From Metallyticus violacea (lineage: Eukaryota > Arthropoda > Insecta > Mantodea > Metallyticidae): a stretch of 64,000 nucleotides of DNA. Every line of letters starts with the position of its first letter. The first letter of the stretch is position 1. The notes beneath the pieces are model-generated. The model was not told the origin of the DNA. It was given only the letters and a program-made list of their open reading frames with translations, and did not search any database. The position numbers and the translations under genes were made by a program. The stretch is taken from positions 28,035,001 through 28,099,000 of the forward strand of contig CM060831.1 of the NCBI GenBank assembly GCA_030762175.1, read 5' to 3'. Below, in pieces: positions 47,555 to 58,399 of the stretch.

Positions 47555-49110
47555 CTATAATTTTTTATCACTTTTAGTGGATTTAGTCATGAGTTTTTTC
47601 AAAATACATAAAACCAAAGCTTTCCCATACATATTCAAGATATTTTTTTTTTTTTGATTGATTTATTTATGGATGCTCTTTAACAGCTCAGGTCATCAGC
47701 ATCCCAGGGCGTGAAACGGCCGACAAATTTTGCTCAGAGGCCTCTCTTTCAGGCTTAAGGTTCTTTTTCGTGCCGTAAATGTACGACACGGGACCCACGG
47801 CTTTACTTCCCTTCCGAAGGAAGCCATACTTAGGATTTTTACACCCAGAAAAATCCATCGATCCTGGCCGGATTCGAACCCGCGATCTTGGGTCTAGGAG
47901 GCAAGTATGGTAACCACTACACCACCAGGACCAACATTCAAGATATGATATAAGATATGTGAATGATGATTTTGCCATCATAAAAAAACGGATATGTAGA
48001 AGATGCACTTAAACTCTTAAATTTACAGGAACCAACAATAAAATTCACCACAGAAATTGAAGCTAACATCTTACCCTTCTTGGATTTGAAGATAATAAAG
48101 AACAATAGCTGATTGGAGTTTGGCATATACAGAAAAGAAACACATACTGACAATTACATAAAATCTCATAGTTTCAATCCTAGACATCACAAGGAGGCAG
48201 CATTTAATAACATGATTTATAGATTGATCAATATACCACTTGAAGAGGAAGAATACAGGAAAGAATACATACACATAATAGACACAGCAAAAATCAATGG
48301 ATTTAACAAACAAATGATAGATCAAAAAATAAAAAGATTCAAAGAAAAAAAAAGAAAATTAAATAAATCACTACACTCAGTGCTTTAGCTAAAGAAAACA
48401 TTTATCGAAAATTACCTACCACCCTTACCTTGATTATAAATTTAAAAAAATATTCAAGCAATACAACTTCATTCTGGCACCCATAAATATAGTGCAGGCA
48501 AACTAGTGAATTTAAATAAAACAAATCCCAGACCAAAACTAGAAAATTTAGGCATATATAGAATTAATTGCAGAGATTGTGATAAGGTGTATGTAGGAAA
48601 AACAAAAAGGAATTTAAGTATTAGACTAAAGGAACACTGGAGGGATATAAAATACAAACAGTTGAGAAATCAGCAGTGGCAGCACACTTTTGGAAGGAAA
48701 ACCATGAAATAGAAAAAGACATCATATTATTAAAGGTAATTGAACACCCAAATGAACTCAGTATATCGGAAAAAATTTGTGTAAAAAAATATGAACACAG
48801 ACTCATGAATTTTGACATACCAGAAGCAGAGAATATATTATATAAGTTCATCAACAGACCACCAGAGCACAGTCACATTTCCCATCTTATCAGATGTGTT
48901 AGTCGTTGAATGGTTGACAATGTGAGCAAGTACCTCATGAAACATGTCCCAGTTTACTTTTAAATACGTTTTTAAAAGTGGTACATTAAGAGAGTTTTAA
49001 TGTGTTGACATGATTTTTAAGTAATTTTATTTTTAGTCTAAACCATATTTTATGATAGTTTCACTGTGTTGATTGCTACATTGTTTTAATTGGATGTTTA
49101 CTTATTTGTA
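47555..49110 (+). mobile_element. Penelope-like element copy 2, split by a SINE
   Basis: The element begins inside the RT: LSLLVDLVMSFFKIHKTKAF (47560-47625, equivalent to SPLLADLFM). It continues after the SINE with RYVNDDFAIIKKR (47955-47990; the catalytic RYVDD has become RYVND), LNLQEPTIKFTTEIEAN and PFLDLKIIKNN. Next come LEFGIYRKETHTDNYIKSHS (48116-48175), a Lys-rich linker, LENLGIYRINCRDCDKVYVG and KTKRNLSIRLKEHWRDIKYK (48537-48660, the GIY-YIG endonuclease), then AAHFWKENHEIEKDIILLKV (48680-48740). The 3' non-coding end runs to about 49100 (TTTCACTGTGTTGATTGCTA). The 5' part of RT is missing. The boundary with the preceding LINE is near 47540. Confidence 0.88.
47644..47935 (-). repeat. 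tRNA-derived SINE, family A, copy 5, with 11-bp target duplication
   Basis: ATTCAAGATAT at 47633-47643 and 47936-47946 flanks a minus-strand copy whose A-tail is the poly-T at 47642-47655. Head and B box (GATTCGAACCC inverted, about 47871-47881) are intact. It interrupts the Penelope RT directly before the catalytic RYV.DD motif. Confidence 0.93.
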
Positions 49111-49479
49111 CGCTTATTTTGAGACAGTATAAGTGAATTATACACTATTTTCTCTTATATGAACATACTATATTATTTATTGGAAAGTAACTTAATGTTA
49201 GTAGTATCTTATTTGTCTTGTGTGGAAGCTAATGTATTAATTCAAAAAAATTTATTGATGATGATTATTATTTTATATAAAAAATCATTGGCACTTCTCA
49301 AACAAAGCTGAAAAGCTTCTCCAATTCCTTTATGAATTGAACTTAGAACATATACTTTCCAAAAAGAGTTATTATGAATAAATGCACAGAAAAGTGTATA
49401 ATATGCACAAAATATTTTGACTACATTGCTTAACAGAACAGAATTTAATCAAGGATTATCTTTAAATAAGGAGATTTAA
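49111..49479. other. No gene seen
   Basis: AT-rich sequence after the Penelope 3' end; no domain recognised. Confidence 0.4.
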
Positions 49480-49600
49480 ATAGCATGAATTTTCACAGTT
49501 AAAACCATGCTGATGATGTAGGCAACAGCCTTCAAAATATGTTCAAGTAAGTGGAACAAAATTTGTGAAATATAAGTGATTTCCTCATAATAAACAGCAA
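49480..49600 (+). repeat. Half unit of the foldback repeat, with hammerhead-like core
   Basis: GAATTTTCACAGT, then CCATGCTGATGATGTAGGCA and CAAGTAAGTGGAACAAAATT, GTGATTTCCTCATAATAA match the right arm of foldback 1 with about 80% identity. Only one arm is present. The core at 49510-49544 reads CTGATGA but has CAAA instead of GAAA. Confidence 0.8.
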
Positions 49601-49738
49601 TATAATTATCGTTCATGAATCATATGATATTGCTCGTATACTTTCTCAAAATGTTTGCACATGCAATAGAGTTTTCACAGATTAGATAATAATACTATAA
49701 ATGTACTTACGAAGCTGTTGACAATGGAGTGGTATATA

Positions 49739-50046
49739 TATAAACAATGTAATACAGTTTTTTTCACACTAACTCCATTCACTTACATAAAATTTGGACA
49801 TATGTTTCGGGAGCGATGCCTCCCATCTTCAGCCTGTTGACAAACTGTTGTTAAACGTGGCGGTTGGGTCTCTTGATGTTCTTGTAGAACCAACAGATGC
49901 CGCCACAAGAACAAGACCCAACCACCACATTTAACAACAGTTTGTCAACAGGCTGAAGATGGGAGGGATCGCTCCCGAAACATATGTCCAAATTTTATGT
50001 AAGTGAATGGAGTTAGTGTGAAAAAAACTGTATTACAATGTTTATA
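49739..50046. mobile_element. Foldback element 2 with hammerhead-like cores
   Basis: Arms at 49739-49884 and 49906-50046 are inverted repeats (TAATACAGTTTTTTTCACAC / GTGTGAAAAAAACTGTATTA, and TTTGTCAACAGGCTGAAGAT in the right arm) with a few differences and a 21-base centre. Each arm has CTGAAGATGGGAGGGATCGC then TCCCGAAACATATGTCC: plus 49953-49988, minus 49832..49797. Sequence outside the core differs from foldback 1, so these are two related but distinct units. No clean target duplication was found. Confidence 0.9.
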
Positions 50047-50049
50047 ATA

Positions 50050-50979
50050 AAACTATATTTGCATATGTCTAGCTAATAGCTGCTGTGCATTCAGTCTTAG
50101 GATATCGCTGCATCTTTGCTGTAAAAGTCATTTTGTATTTCAGCTCTCCTGCACATTAGATAATGCAAAGAGTCTTCATATTCTTATCTCTTTGATGCAG
50201 AAATCTTCAATAAGGAATTACTCCCTGGCTAATATGTATATTAAGCACAATGGTGTGAATTTTGACAGGCACATTATCATTTTGAGGAAGGTTGCTTTGA
50301 CTTTTTCTATTGGTCAACTGCTTCTTCATGAGATGTGGCTGGATGTTTTCTAGGCCATAAATAGTTGGTGATATCTTGATGTGGAACAACTTCACGGTCA
50401 TTCTCAGGGACAGCTTACTAAGTTGCTTTAAGTCACTCATTGCTTTAAATGCTGCTGTTGCTGTCCTTAACAGATAAGTTGAATACATAACCAAAGTAAT
50501 TAAAAGGATAAATTTAAAACATAACCAGGTTGTTAAAAACATTTTATTGTTTTATAGATATATCTCTTAGAAGGCTTTAAATAAATTTATAAAAACTTAT
50601 AAAAGCTTCTAAGACAATAAATACACAACAAATGTGACAGAAAACAATTAAAATAACACATATCATCTGTGTATAATTAATTTCATAACAGTTGTGTTTC
50701 ATTATAAATAGGTAAATAGTAATAAATACAATTTAAAAACAATTATCTGAACCTACCAATAAAACTAAAATGTCAATGAAACCTTTGGTTGTCAATATGT
50801 GGAATATTTTTGTATCACAGAGCATAAAAAATTACAAACATTAAAAATTGTTACATTTTGTGCATTATCCCTGTATTTAACTCTTTCTTTTAAAAAAATA
50901 CAAAACATTTTTATTTTAGTAAAACATTTCATATGCTATAACCTGGCATGATAATATAATCCAAACTTGATGTTCTTTG
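50050..50979 (-). other. Probable 3' UTR and downstream region of phosphatidylserine decarboxylase
   Basis: No gene was recognised in this stretch. A minus-strand AATAAA (TTTATT at 50910-50915) lies about 65 bases beyond the stop codon and could be a polyadenylation signal; another lies near 50540. The 111-codon minus-strand frame at 50207-50542 has no recognisable domain. Confidence 0.35.
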
Positions 50980-51216
50980 CTAATCATTCATACATTCATT
51001 GCTCACTCCTGCACCCACTTTAACACGTTGTCCAGGCTCAAGTCTGAAATGAAAGTCTTTAGGTGCTTCAAACACTAAAACAACAGTAGATCCCAGCCGA
51101 AATTCTCCAAAAAGGTCACCCTTTGCTACACGTATTTTCTCTCCCTCAGTCTCTGATAGGAACACATCCTTGCATATTGGTTTGCGCCAACGCTTTCTCT
51201 CATTTGTTGTTAGTGT
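50980..51216 (-). CDS. PISD: Phosphatidylserine decarboxylase, terminal coding exon
   Basis: The mitochondrial inner-membrane enzyme that converts phosphatidylserine to phosphatidylethanolamine. The exon opens at 51216 directly after a polypyrimidine tract and splice acceptor (TTCTCTTTCTACAG) in phase 0 and ends at TAG (50982..50980): 79 residues. Residues 31-57 (AKGDLFGEFRLGSTVVLVFE followed by APKDFHF) match the conserved C terminus of the family. LGST at residues 41-44 (51096..51085) is the self-cleavage site; in this family the chain is cut between Gly and Ser, and the Ser becomes the pyruvoyl cofactor at the start of the alpha chain, here 37 residues. A basic insertion (ERKRWRKP, residues 6-13) precedes the motif. 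No stop or frameshift is present, so it looks functional. Upstream exons should lie at higher coordinates; none was recognised before the window end. Confidence 0.93.
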   Translation of the reverse strand, partial: TLTTNERKRWRKPICKDVFLSETEGEKIRVAKGDLFGEFRLGSTVVLVFEAPKDFHFRLEPGQRVKVGAGVSNECMND

Positions 51217-51640
51217 CTGTAGAAAGAGAAGTAAATTTAATAATTAGCTCTAAGATGTACAATATACTGCTGAAATTACTATTAGTGTAAGACATGGATG
51301 TTCAATGTCACATGATTGCTTTATTTAATATATATCTTAACAAGGGCATTGAAATTGGCTGAGTGGTTTAAATGATTTCATCATTAATGGAATACTGTTC
51401 AACTCTTTAACTTTTTATGGATGACCGGGTGGTGCTGGACTTTTCAGAATACCTTCAGTTTGATGCTTATAAGTTAAATAAAGTGTAAATAGAGTTTTAA
51501 TTTAAAAATATCAAAAATCAAAAACAATGGCTTTTATTGGAGCAAAACATAAAAAAAAAAAATAAATAATTATAAATTTCAAAACTCATTCAGCAAAAAG
51601 GCAGGGGTGTACCGCATAAACTGTTGGATTGTGATTAGAT
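51217..51640 (-). other. Start of the PISD last intron; no other gene seen
   Basis: The sequence just beyond the acceptor is intronic with respect to PISD. Nothing else was recognised up to the Penelope fragment. Confidence 0.5.
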
Positions 51641-51644
51641 ATAT

Positions 51645-52015
51645 TCATGCAGAACAATAAGAAAGAAATTTGAAGACAAGGGCTTTAAAAAAAAAACTTT
51701 TAGAAATGTAAGATATAAACAAGTGGATAAATCAGCAATTGCAGTTCATTTTTGGATGTGCTATCATGTCATCTCAAAAGAAACCAAATTTTTGAAAGCT
51801 ACCAACAATCCCAGGGAATTAACAATATGGGAAAAGATTTTCATTTTAAACAATATGTATCATGTTACGAACTTTAACATCCCACAATGGACATCCTGTT
51901 TTGCTATATATTGGAACCACCAGAGGTCACATCGTCATCTGCCAGCGTTAGTTAGTTCCCAACTGAAGATGAGAAGAATACTCTTAAAACATGTTCTGAC
52001 AAATTAATCAATTAG
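51645..52015 (+). pseudogene. Penelope-like element fragment (end of GIY-YIG region)
   Basis: The frame at 51723-52007 reads KSAIAVHFWMCYHVISKET, then ATNNPRELTIWEKIFILNN and VTNFNIPQ. It lines up with the C-terminal segments of copies 1 and 2 (AAHFW.ENHEIEKD, HP.ELSI.....IK.YEHR.MNFDIPEA) but is more diverged. It lies inside the PISD intron, antisense to the gene. Confidence 0.75.
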
Positions 52016-52726
52016 TAAAGTATAAATTCAAACCTCTTCATGTGTATAATACAACCAAACACTCCTGTTTAAGTGTGGATTCAACAAGGTTATTTAAGCT
52101 ATAGCTGACAAAGCCGGCAGATAATGAAGAGTACTAGAGAAGAGCTTTTAGCCCTTAACTTAAATAACCTCAATGTAGTTGTCTTATATGCAAGCCATAT
52201 ATTCCACAAATTTGCCATGAATATGTAAAAAACAAGATTTATTTAACATGCAAGAGTTAAAGCTGGTTATTGAATACTAATTAATGTTAAGAGATACAGT
52301 AACTTAAATTATTTGCATGGGATTAGTTTGGAATGTTAATGAAAATGCTATCTCATATTTCTCAAAATTCTATAAAATGCTGAAAATGAAATAATGTTCC
52401 ATATAATTACTTACATTATTTCTGGTTCATCTACATCAGAGAACCTCCAACTTCAGTTCTGACTAATAGGTATTTTGCAAATTCTTCTTCCCTTCCATAA
52501 TCGTAGTATATTTGTTTTGCTGATATTTTAAGCAGTTCTCTCATACACAGTTAAAGAGTTCTGCTGGCACAAAGGAAATGAATAAAAACACGTAACAAAT
52601 GCAGCTACATTAGAATGCGTAAATGCATCAGAACTTCGGCCAATTCAGATTAAAAACAAAGGACGAGAAAATGCAATGCTTGAATGCAGCAGAGCTTATA
52701 CATTTAGATAGGTGGTTAAATATATT
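52016..52726. other. No gene seen
   Basis: AT-rich intronic DNA; no recognised feature. Confidence 0.45.
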
Positions 52727-52743
52727 ACTGTTAATTTGTTACA

Positions 52744-52748
<5 letters not shown>

Positions 52749-52780
<32 letters not shown>

Positions 52781-52803
52781 TATATACACACACATACATA
52801 TAT
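52749..52803. repeat. (TA)n microsatellite
   Basis: TA run with a few CA interruptions, lying between the left candidate target duplication and the inverted arm of the Penelope-like element. Confidence 0.95.
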
Positions 52804-54299
52804 AATTATAATAGTAGAAAAGGATAAAACACTAAGAAAAAGTCACTTGAGATTGCTATATTTCAGACACTCGTGGAGTCCTTCTATGGCAATAAGACAA
52901 GTGACGGTGATAAAAGTAAATATTGAGTATCAAAGGTAACGTTATGCATGGAAACAGATGAAACTAGAAATGAGAGTGTGGGGGGAAAAAAATTAATCCG
53001 TAAGATTTAAACCAGGTGGTATACTCGCTTTATGTAAAAATATAGCTGCCATTTCTCTATCTCTGAGTAAACTTTCAGAGCATTGTGTAGGTAACCCATC
53101 AATAAGTGTTAGATTAAAAGCATCATCAAAATCCTTACAGTGAGATAAGGCATGTTGGGCAACCGGCAAGGGAGACTTGGTTTTAACAGAATGTCTATGA
53201 TTGTTCATGCGTAGCGAAACAACAGTAGAAGTTAAACCAATGTAAAATGCTTTGCAAAGCTTACAAGATAACATATATATATGACTTTCTTGGAAGAACA
53301 AGTAGCAAATGAAGAAATGTTAAATTCTCTGGATAAATTAGGGCTGTGAAATGAATGGCAAGGCATAATTAGCACACAGGTTTTACATTTAGGGCGTTGG
53401 CAAGGATATGAGCCAGCAAAGGGATGTGGTAAATTCGGAGGAGATAGGTTTCGGCGAAATATACTTATAAGGTTAGGGGTTGTTCTAAAAGTAAGGCGGG
53501 GTACAAATTTATTTCATAACATAATTTTGATTCAACAAATGTAAGTACCATTCTAAGCAATTAGCTTAATATACACGGCATGTTGGCTTTCTTTCTTATT
53601 GTGCTATTAATGGTGTTTGTCCCAATGGAATATTAATTCAACTGCCATTGTCCACTATAGCTCCTAGCACTCATAGCCAATTTCATTTATTTAGGCACCA
53701 TATCTCCCAGCAATTTCTATGGATGATCATCAATAATTGTTAATATTTGCAGCAATTTCATATGTCTAAATTAATTAGTTTTATTAAAAATATTTTGGCA
53801 CGTTCTCCTAAATATATTACTACTGTTAATAGTATCTTGATGAGTGTGAATAAATTATTATGTTCTCTAAATCAGAAACATTTTCTTAAACTATCGCAGT
53901 TATATTTACAATATTTAGGAGCAGGTATTCCTATTCAGTTCACTGCGTCTTTCTTCCAAAACTTTTTCCCGCTGCTTGTAGCATCAGCTCCTGACTAGGC
54001 TTCTATTTTCAATTTATCTCGTCCATCTAAATTTTACTCTGGTAAAACATATCCAAATTTAATCATCTTAAATTTGTTTCTGATGGCATTAAATTTTGCT
54101 GTAATTTAAGATGACCTTACTATTGGTATATTAAATCTTCTCAGTCTACTTCAAATGTTACTCTTTGCCTTCTCAAGTTTCGTCCTCCCTCCAAACTTGA
54201 ACCTCCTTCTTTACCTTCTAGCCATCCTTTAGAAATGTTTATTAACTGATTTTTAACTTCGATTAGTGATTCCAAATTTCTAGATAAGATCACTCCACA

Positions 54300-56130
54300 C
54301 CTAACTTTGCATGAGAAATCAGCACTTAAAAGGTTATCTAATTATCCTGATGCTATTATTCTTCCAGCTGATAAAGGGTCCTCAGTAGTACTACAGGACA
54401 TTTCTTCTTACAATGCTGAAGCTTACCGACAGCTTCAGGATGTCACTTATTATGAACTATTGTCTTCCGACCCTACAGTCAAGTTTAATGAAGAAATAGC
54501 TTCTTTTATTGCATCTTCTGGTACTGCTGAAGGACTTAGTTCCTAAGATATCACTCTACTTACTCCTCATTCCCTCGTACTTCCACCATATATTTTCTCC
54601 GTAAAATTCATAAAAAGAACTGTCCAGGCCGCCCAATAGTAGCCAGCTATGATTCCTCCACTAAACATATTTTCGCTCTAGTAGATTGTTGGTTACAGTC
54701 ATTTGTTACGTTTAGGCCATCCTATATCAAAGATTCCTTCCATTTTTTGAGTTTACTAAAGAAAGTAATATACTTCTGGCCACTATCGATGTGATGTCAC
54801 TCTATACTAACATTCCTCATCATGAAGGATTAGCTGCTGTTAGACATTTCTTGGACTCTCGAGCACCTCCTCATACCCCATCCACAGATTTCATTTGTCA
54901 TCTTGCTTATTTAGTCCTCACTCGCAATGCGTTTAGTTTTGATAATAAATATTATCTACAAATTAAAGGTACTGCGATGGGCACCAGAATGGCACCGTTT
55001 TATGCCAATCTTTTTATGGCTCGCTTAGAGGAGGAATTTCTTAAGTCAGAACCTTTGGCACCATTATTGTGGCTGAGATATATTGATGATATATTCGTGC
55101 TTTGGACTCACAGCTCAGAATCTCTCGATCAGTTCCTTACTAATCTTAACTCCAAATTTTCAGTTAAGTTCACTTCTTCTGTCTCTCCCAATGCTGCTAC
55201 ATTCCTAGATATAGATATTTCTTTATGTAGGCTCTTTTCTTATGTCTGTGCACATTATTCCTACCAATTTACAACAGTATCTTCATTTTGACCGCTGTCA
55301 TTCCTTGCATATCTAAAGATCTATTCCTTTTTCTCTTTCAATCCATGGTCATCGTCTTTGTAACAGCTTTTCATCTCTTGACAAGTATATTAAAAACCTA
55401 ACTCAAAAGTTCCAAGACCAAAATTATCCTTCCGCTCTTTTAAAATCCCGTATAATCCCAGCGCACAAAACTTTCTAATGCAAACATAAAACTTCTAATA
55501 AGAACTTCATTAACCTTGTTACTACTTACGTGCATGGAATTGAAAGCATCAGACCTATTTTGAAAGAATGTCATGACACTTTGTTAAAGCACCCATCTTT
55601 AAATGATTTTTCTAAATTTGTACCCTGCCTTACTTTTAGAACACCCCCTAACCTTAAAAGTATATTTTGCCGAAACCTATCTCCTTCGAATTTACCACAT
55701 CCCTTTGCTCGCTCATATCCTTGCCAACACCCTAAATGTAAAACCTGTGCGCTAATTATGCCTTGCCATTCATTCCACAGCCCTAATTTATCCAGAGAAT
55801 TTAACATTTCTTCATTTGCTACTTGTTCTTCCAAGAACGTCGTATATATGTTATCTTGTAAGCTTTGCAAAGCATTTTACATTGGTTTAACTTCTACTGT
55901 TGTTTCGCTACGTATGAACAATCATAGATGTTCTGTTAAAACCAAGTCTCCCTTGCCGGTTACCCAACATGCCTTATCTCACTGTAAGGTTTTGATGATG
56001 CTTTTAAACTAACACTTATTGATGGGTTACCTACACAATGCTCTGAAAGTTTACTCAGAGATAGAGAAATGGCAGCTATATTTTTACATAAAGCGCACAT
56101 ACCACCTGGTTTAAATCTTATGGATTAATT
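54300..56130 (+). pseudogene. Penelope-like RT and GIY-YIG endonuclease, frameshifted
   Basis: Blocks in order: IILPADKGSSVVLQD (54350-54400); FLRKIHKKNCPGRPIVAS (54594-54648); FRPSYIKDSFHFL; MSLYTNIPHHEGL (54797-54835, RT palm); YYLQIKGTAMGTRMAPFYAN (54950-55010); LRYIDDIFVLW (55072-55104, intact YIDD catalytic pair); FLDIDISL. A linker follows with TFRTPPNLKSIFCRN and PCQHPKCKTC (55722-55751, the Cys cluster), then the GIY-YIG domain VVYMLSCKLCKAFYIGL and RMNNHRCSVKTKS (55841-55950). After HALSHCK (about 55985) one frameshift separates the last part (SLLRDREMAAIFLHKA). At least four frameshifts or stops make it inactive, but the catalytic residues survive. Confidence 0.88.
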
Positions 56131-56339
56131 TTTTCCCCCCACACTCTCATTTCTAGTTTCATCTGTTTCCATGCATAACGTTACTTTGATACTCAATATT
56201 TACTTTTATCACCGTCACTTGTCTTATTGCCATAGAAGGACTCCACGAGTTCGAAATATAGCGATCTCAAGTGTGACTTTTTCTTAAGTGTTTTATCCTT
56301 TTCTACTATTATAATAACTGTTAATTTGTTACATTGTTA

Positions 56340-56907
56340 ATAGTGTTACTTTATTTTTATTTTTCTTTTATATTATATATATAATGAGAGCATGATAATG
56401 GAATTTATCTGTGTATTAAATTAATGATACCTAAGTTACTAGGAAAGTTTTGCAATGTCATTTTATTTTTGGCACTCTTTCAATAGTAGTATCAAATATG
56501 ATTAACCTCCCAATGCATTGAAACTATTCCTCTGCCATTTCTCTTCTGACAGTTTATTAGCACACTCCTCATTCCATGTTATAAGAAGCTCCTCAGCAAC
56601 TCTTAAATAACTAACTCTAAGCTTATTCTTCACTTCTGAGAACAGTGCAATGACATTTGGAGGAAATTCAGGGCTGTAGGAAGATGATCAAGCACAACCA
56701 ATCCTAAATTTGCAAGAAACTTGGGCTGAAATGATAAGGAGAGGCATTTTCATGTTTCAACAGTCAAGCACTGAGTGATTACCTTGACCAGAGATTCCAT
56801 TACCTTCGAGGACTTAAACAAGCACCACTGACCTAAAACAAGCACCACTCACTCTCCAATGTCCCATCAAAGAAAATGACGACAACAACAACAACAACAA
56901 CAACAAC

Positions 56908-56944
<37 letters not shown>

Positions 56945-57240
56945 CCATAATCCTTTCTGACCTAGACTTCCTCATAATCCTGGTACACGTTGTTTAGTAC
57001 CCTGGTAAGAATACTGTAATAATATGACTCCATTAACAAATGTAATAGTCTTGACAGTGAAGTAGCAATCTGAAATTTGAGCATTTTTACCTCCTTAAAA
57101 AGAGAATATGGCAGCCAAAAAAGCACAGCTTTGTTAGTTTGAGATGGTTGTTCAGAATGTGTGTATAGATGGTGCAGGGCTGTGCAGTCTCCTCTATGTG
57201 CCATGTCCTACTTACAACAATTTTCTAAGAGCCTCAATGT
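56340..57240. other. No gene seen; (AAC)n/(AAT)n microsatellite at 56882-56941
   Basis: AT-rich intronic DNA with a compound AAC then AAT microsatellite. The minus-strand frame at 56962-57204 is not recognisable and does not resemble an upstream PISD exon. Confidence 0.45.
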
Positions 57241-57254
57241 TTTCCCTCAGTTAA

Positions 57255-57551
57255 TCGGTCCTAGTGGTCTAGTTGTAATAATACTTGCCTCATAGACTCA
57301 AGATTGTGGTTTCAATCCCAACCAGGGTCGATGGATTTTTTTGGGCACAAGTATCCTAAGTATGGCTTCCTTTGGAAGGGAAGTAAAACCGTGGGTCTCG
57401 TGTTGTAGATTTACAGCACATAAAAGAACCTCAAGCCTGAAAGAAGAGGCCTCTGAGAAAATCAATTGGCTGTTTCATGCACTGAATTCAATGGGATGCT
57501 GATAACCTCAGATGTTAAAGAACGTCTGTAAATAAACCAAATCAACAACAA
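57255..57551 (+). repeat. tRNA-derived SINE, family A, copy 6, with 14-bp target duplication
   Basis: TTTCCCTCAGTTAA (57241-57254) and TTTCCCTTAGTTAA (57552-57565) flank a full copy with head GGTCCTAGTGGTCTAGTTGT, a decayed B box (GGTTTCAATCCC) and tail AACCAAATCAACAACAA. Confidence 0.92.
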
Positions 57552-57565
57552 TTTCCCTTAGTTAA

Positions 57566-58195
57566 CGATTCGCAGGACCAGCCATAACAAGAGTCATTTT
57601 TCAAAGCTAAAATTTCTTCTTAATTTCCTGTATGACCAGAATATTGTTGTACAACATGGCCATTTTCCCATTCATTTTCTCAAATTATTTGTCAGCAGTT
57701 AATCCATGGGTAAACTGTAACAAAAATTGCCAGATATTCACTTTTAGATCACCCTAATCTCTTCCAATGCTTTAAATTTGACAGTTCTACAATGAATGCT
57801 GGCATATAGCAGGTAGGAATACCCATAATGGTTTTAAATTTCTCTACCATCACTCACAGCACTAGATGTCTCAGATCAACCAGCTCCTGCAATGCAAAAC
57901 CTTTCTAATGGTTCATGTATATCTGCATAAAAGCAACCACTCATGCCTACATACTAGGGCAGACAATGGACAAGGAAGTTAACTAGCAAAAACACTGAAT
58001 TGACTGGAAACCAAGGAGAGTAATACAATTTACAGAAAGTTTTCATAATAACTAATATGCAATCTTTTTCACTTCATTCTCAACTTGTCTAAAATGAAGT
58101 TTCTCAAATTATGATTCCCATTTTCTTTAATGCCAAAAAAAACCATTGCAGATGGTAAAATTTTTAACAGTTTAAAAGCTAATAATGTTCATCTT
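57566..58195. other. No gene seen
   Basis: AT-rich; nothing recognised. Confidence 0.45.
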
Positions 58196-58199
58196 TGGT

Positions 58200-58398
58200 A
58201 GCCTGTTATAAACTGACATACTAGTAAAAAGTATGCAGAGTACATGCGGAAAACGTTCTTCCACTGTAACTCTGTGTAGGACATAAGTTGGAAATGAAAA
58301 ATCAGACTTGAAAATTCAGGTCCCAGCTGGGATTTGAACCATGGATCTTAAGCCTTTTGGGCTGAAACTCTAACTAACTTAACTACTGTGTCCTCCTC
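58200..58398 (-). repeat. tRNA-derived SINE, family F (minus)
   Basis: The minus strand reads GAGGACACAGTAGTTAAGTT (A-box region) and CATGGTTCAAATCCCAGCTG (B box), then a body ending in AGTTACAGTGGAAGAACG. The block TTCTTCCACTGTAACTCTGT ... GGAAATG at 58256-58300 recurs, diverged, at 63347-63395. Confidence 0.6.
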
Positions 58399-58399
58399 C

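Larger units (their letters stand above)
52727..56336 (+). mobile_element. Penelope-like element (second type) with 705-bp inverted partial copy at its 5' end
   Basis: ACTGTTAATTTGTTACATT occurs at 52727-52745 and 56318-56336, a probable 19-bp target duplication. From 52806 to 53510 the sequence is the inverted complement of the element's own 3' part (about 55613-56317), including a minus-strand endonuclease frame (53301..52993). The forward body follows from about 53511 to 56317. Inverted, truncated tandem arrangements are a known hallmark of Penelope-like elements. This copy's endonuclease (YMLSCKLCKAFYIGLTS) differs clearly from copies 1 and 2, so it is a separate lineage. Confidence 0.92.
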
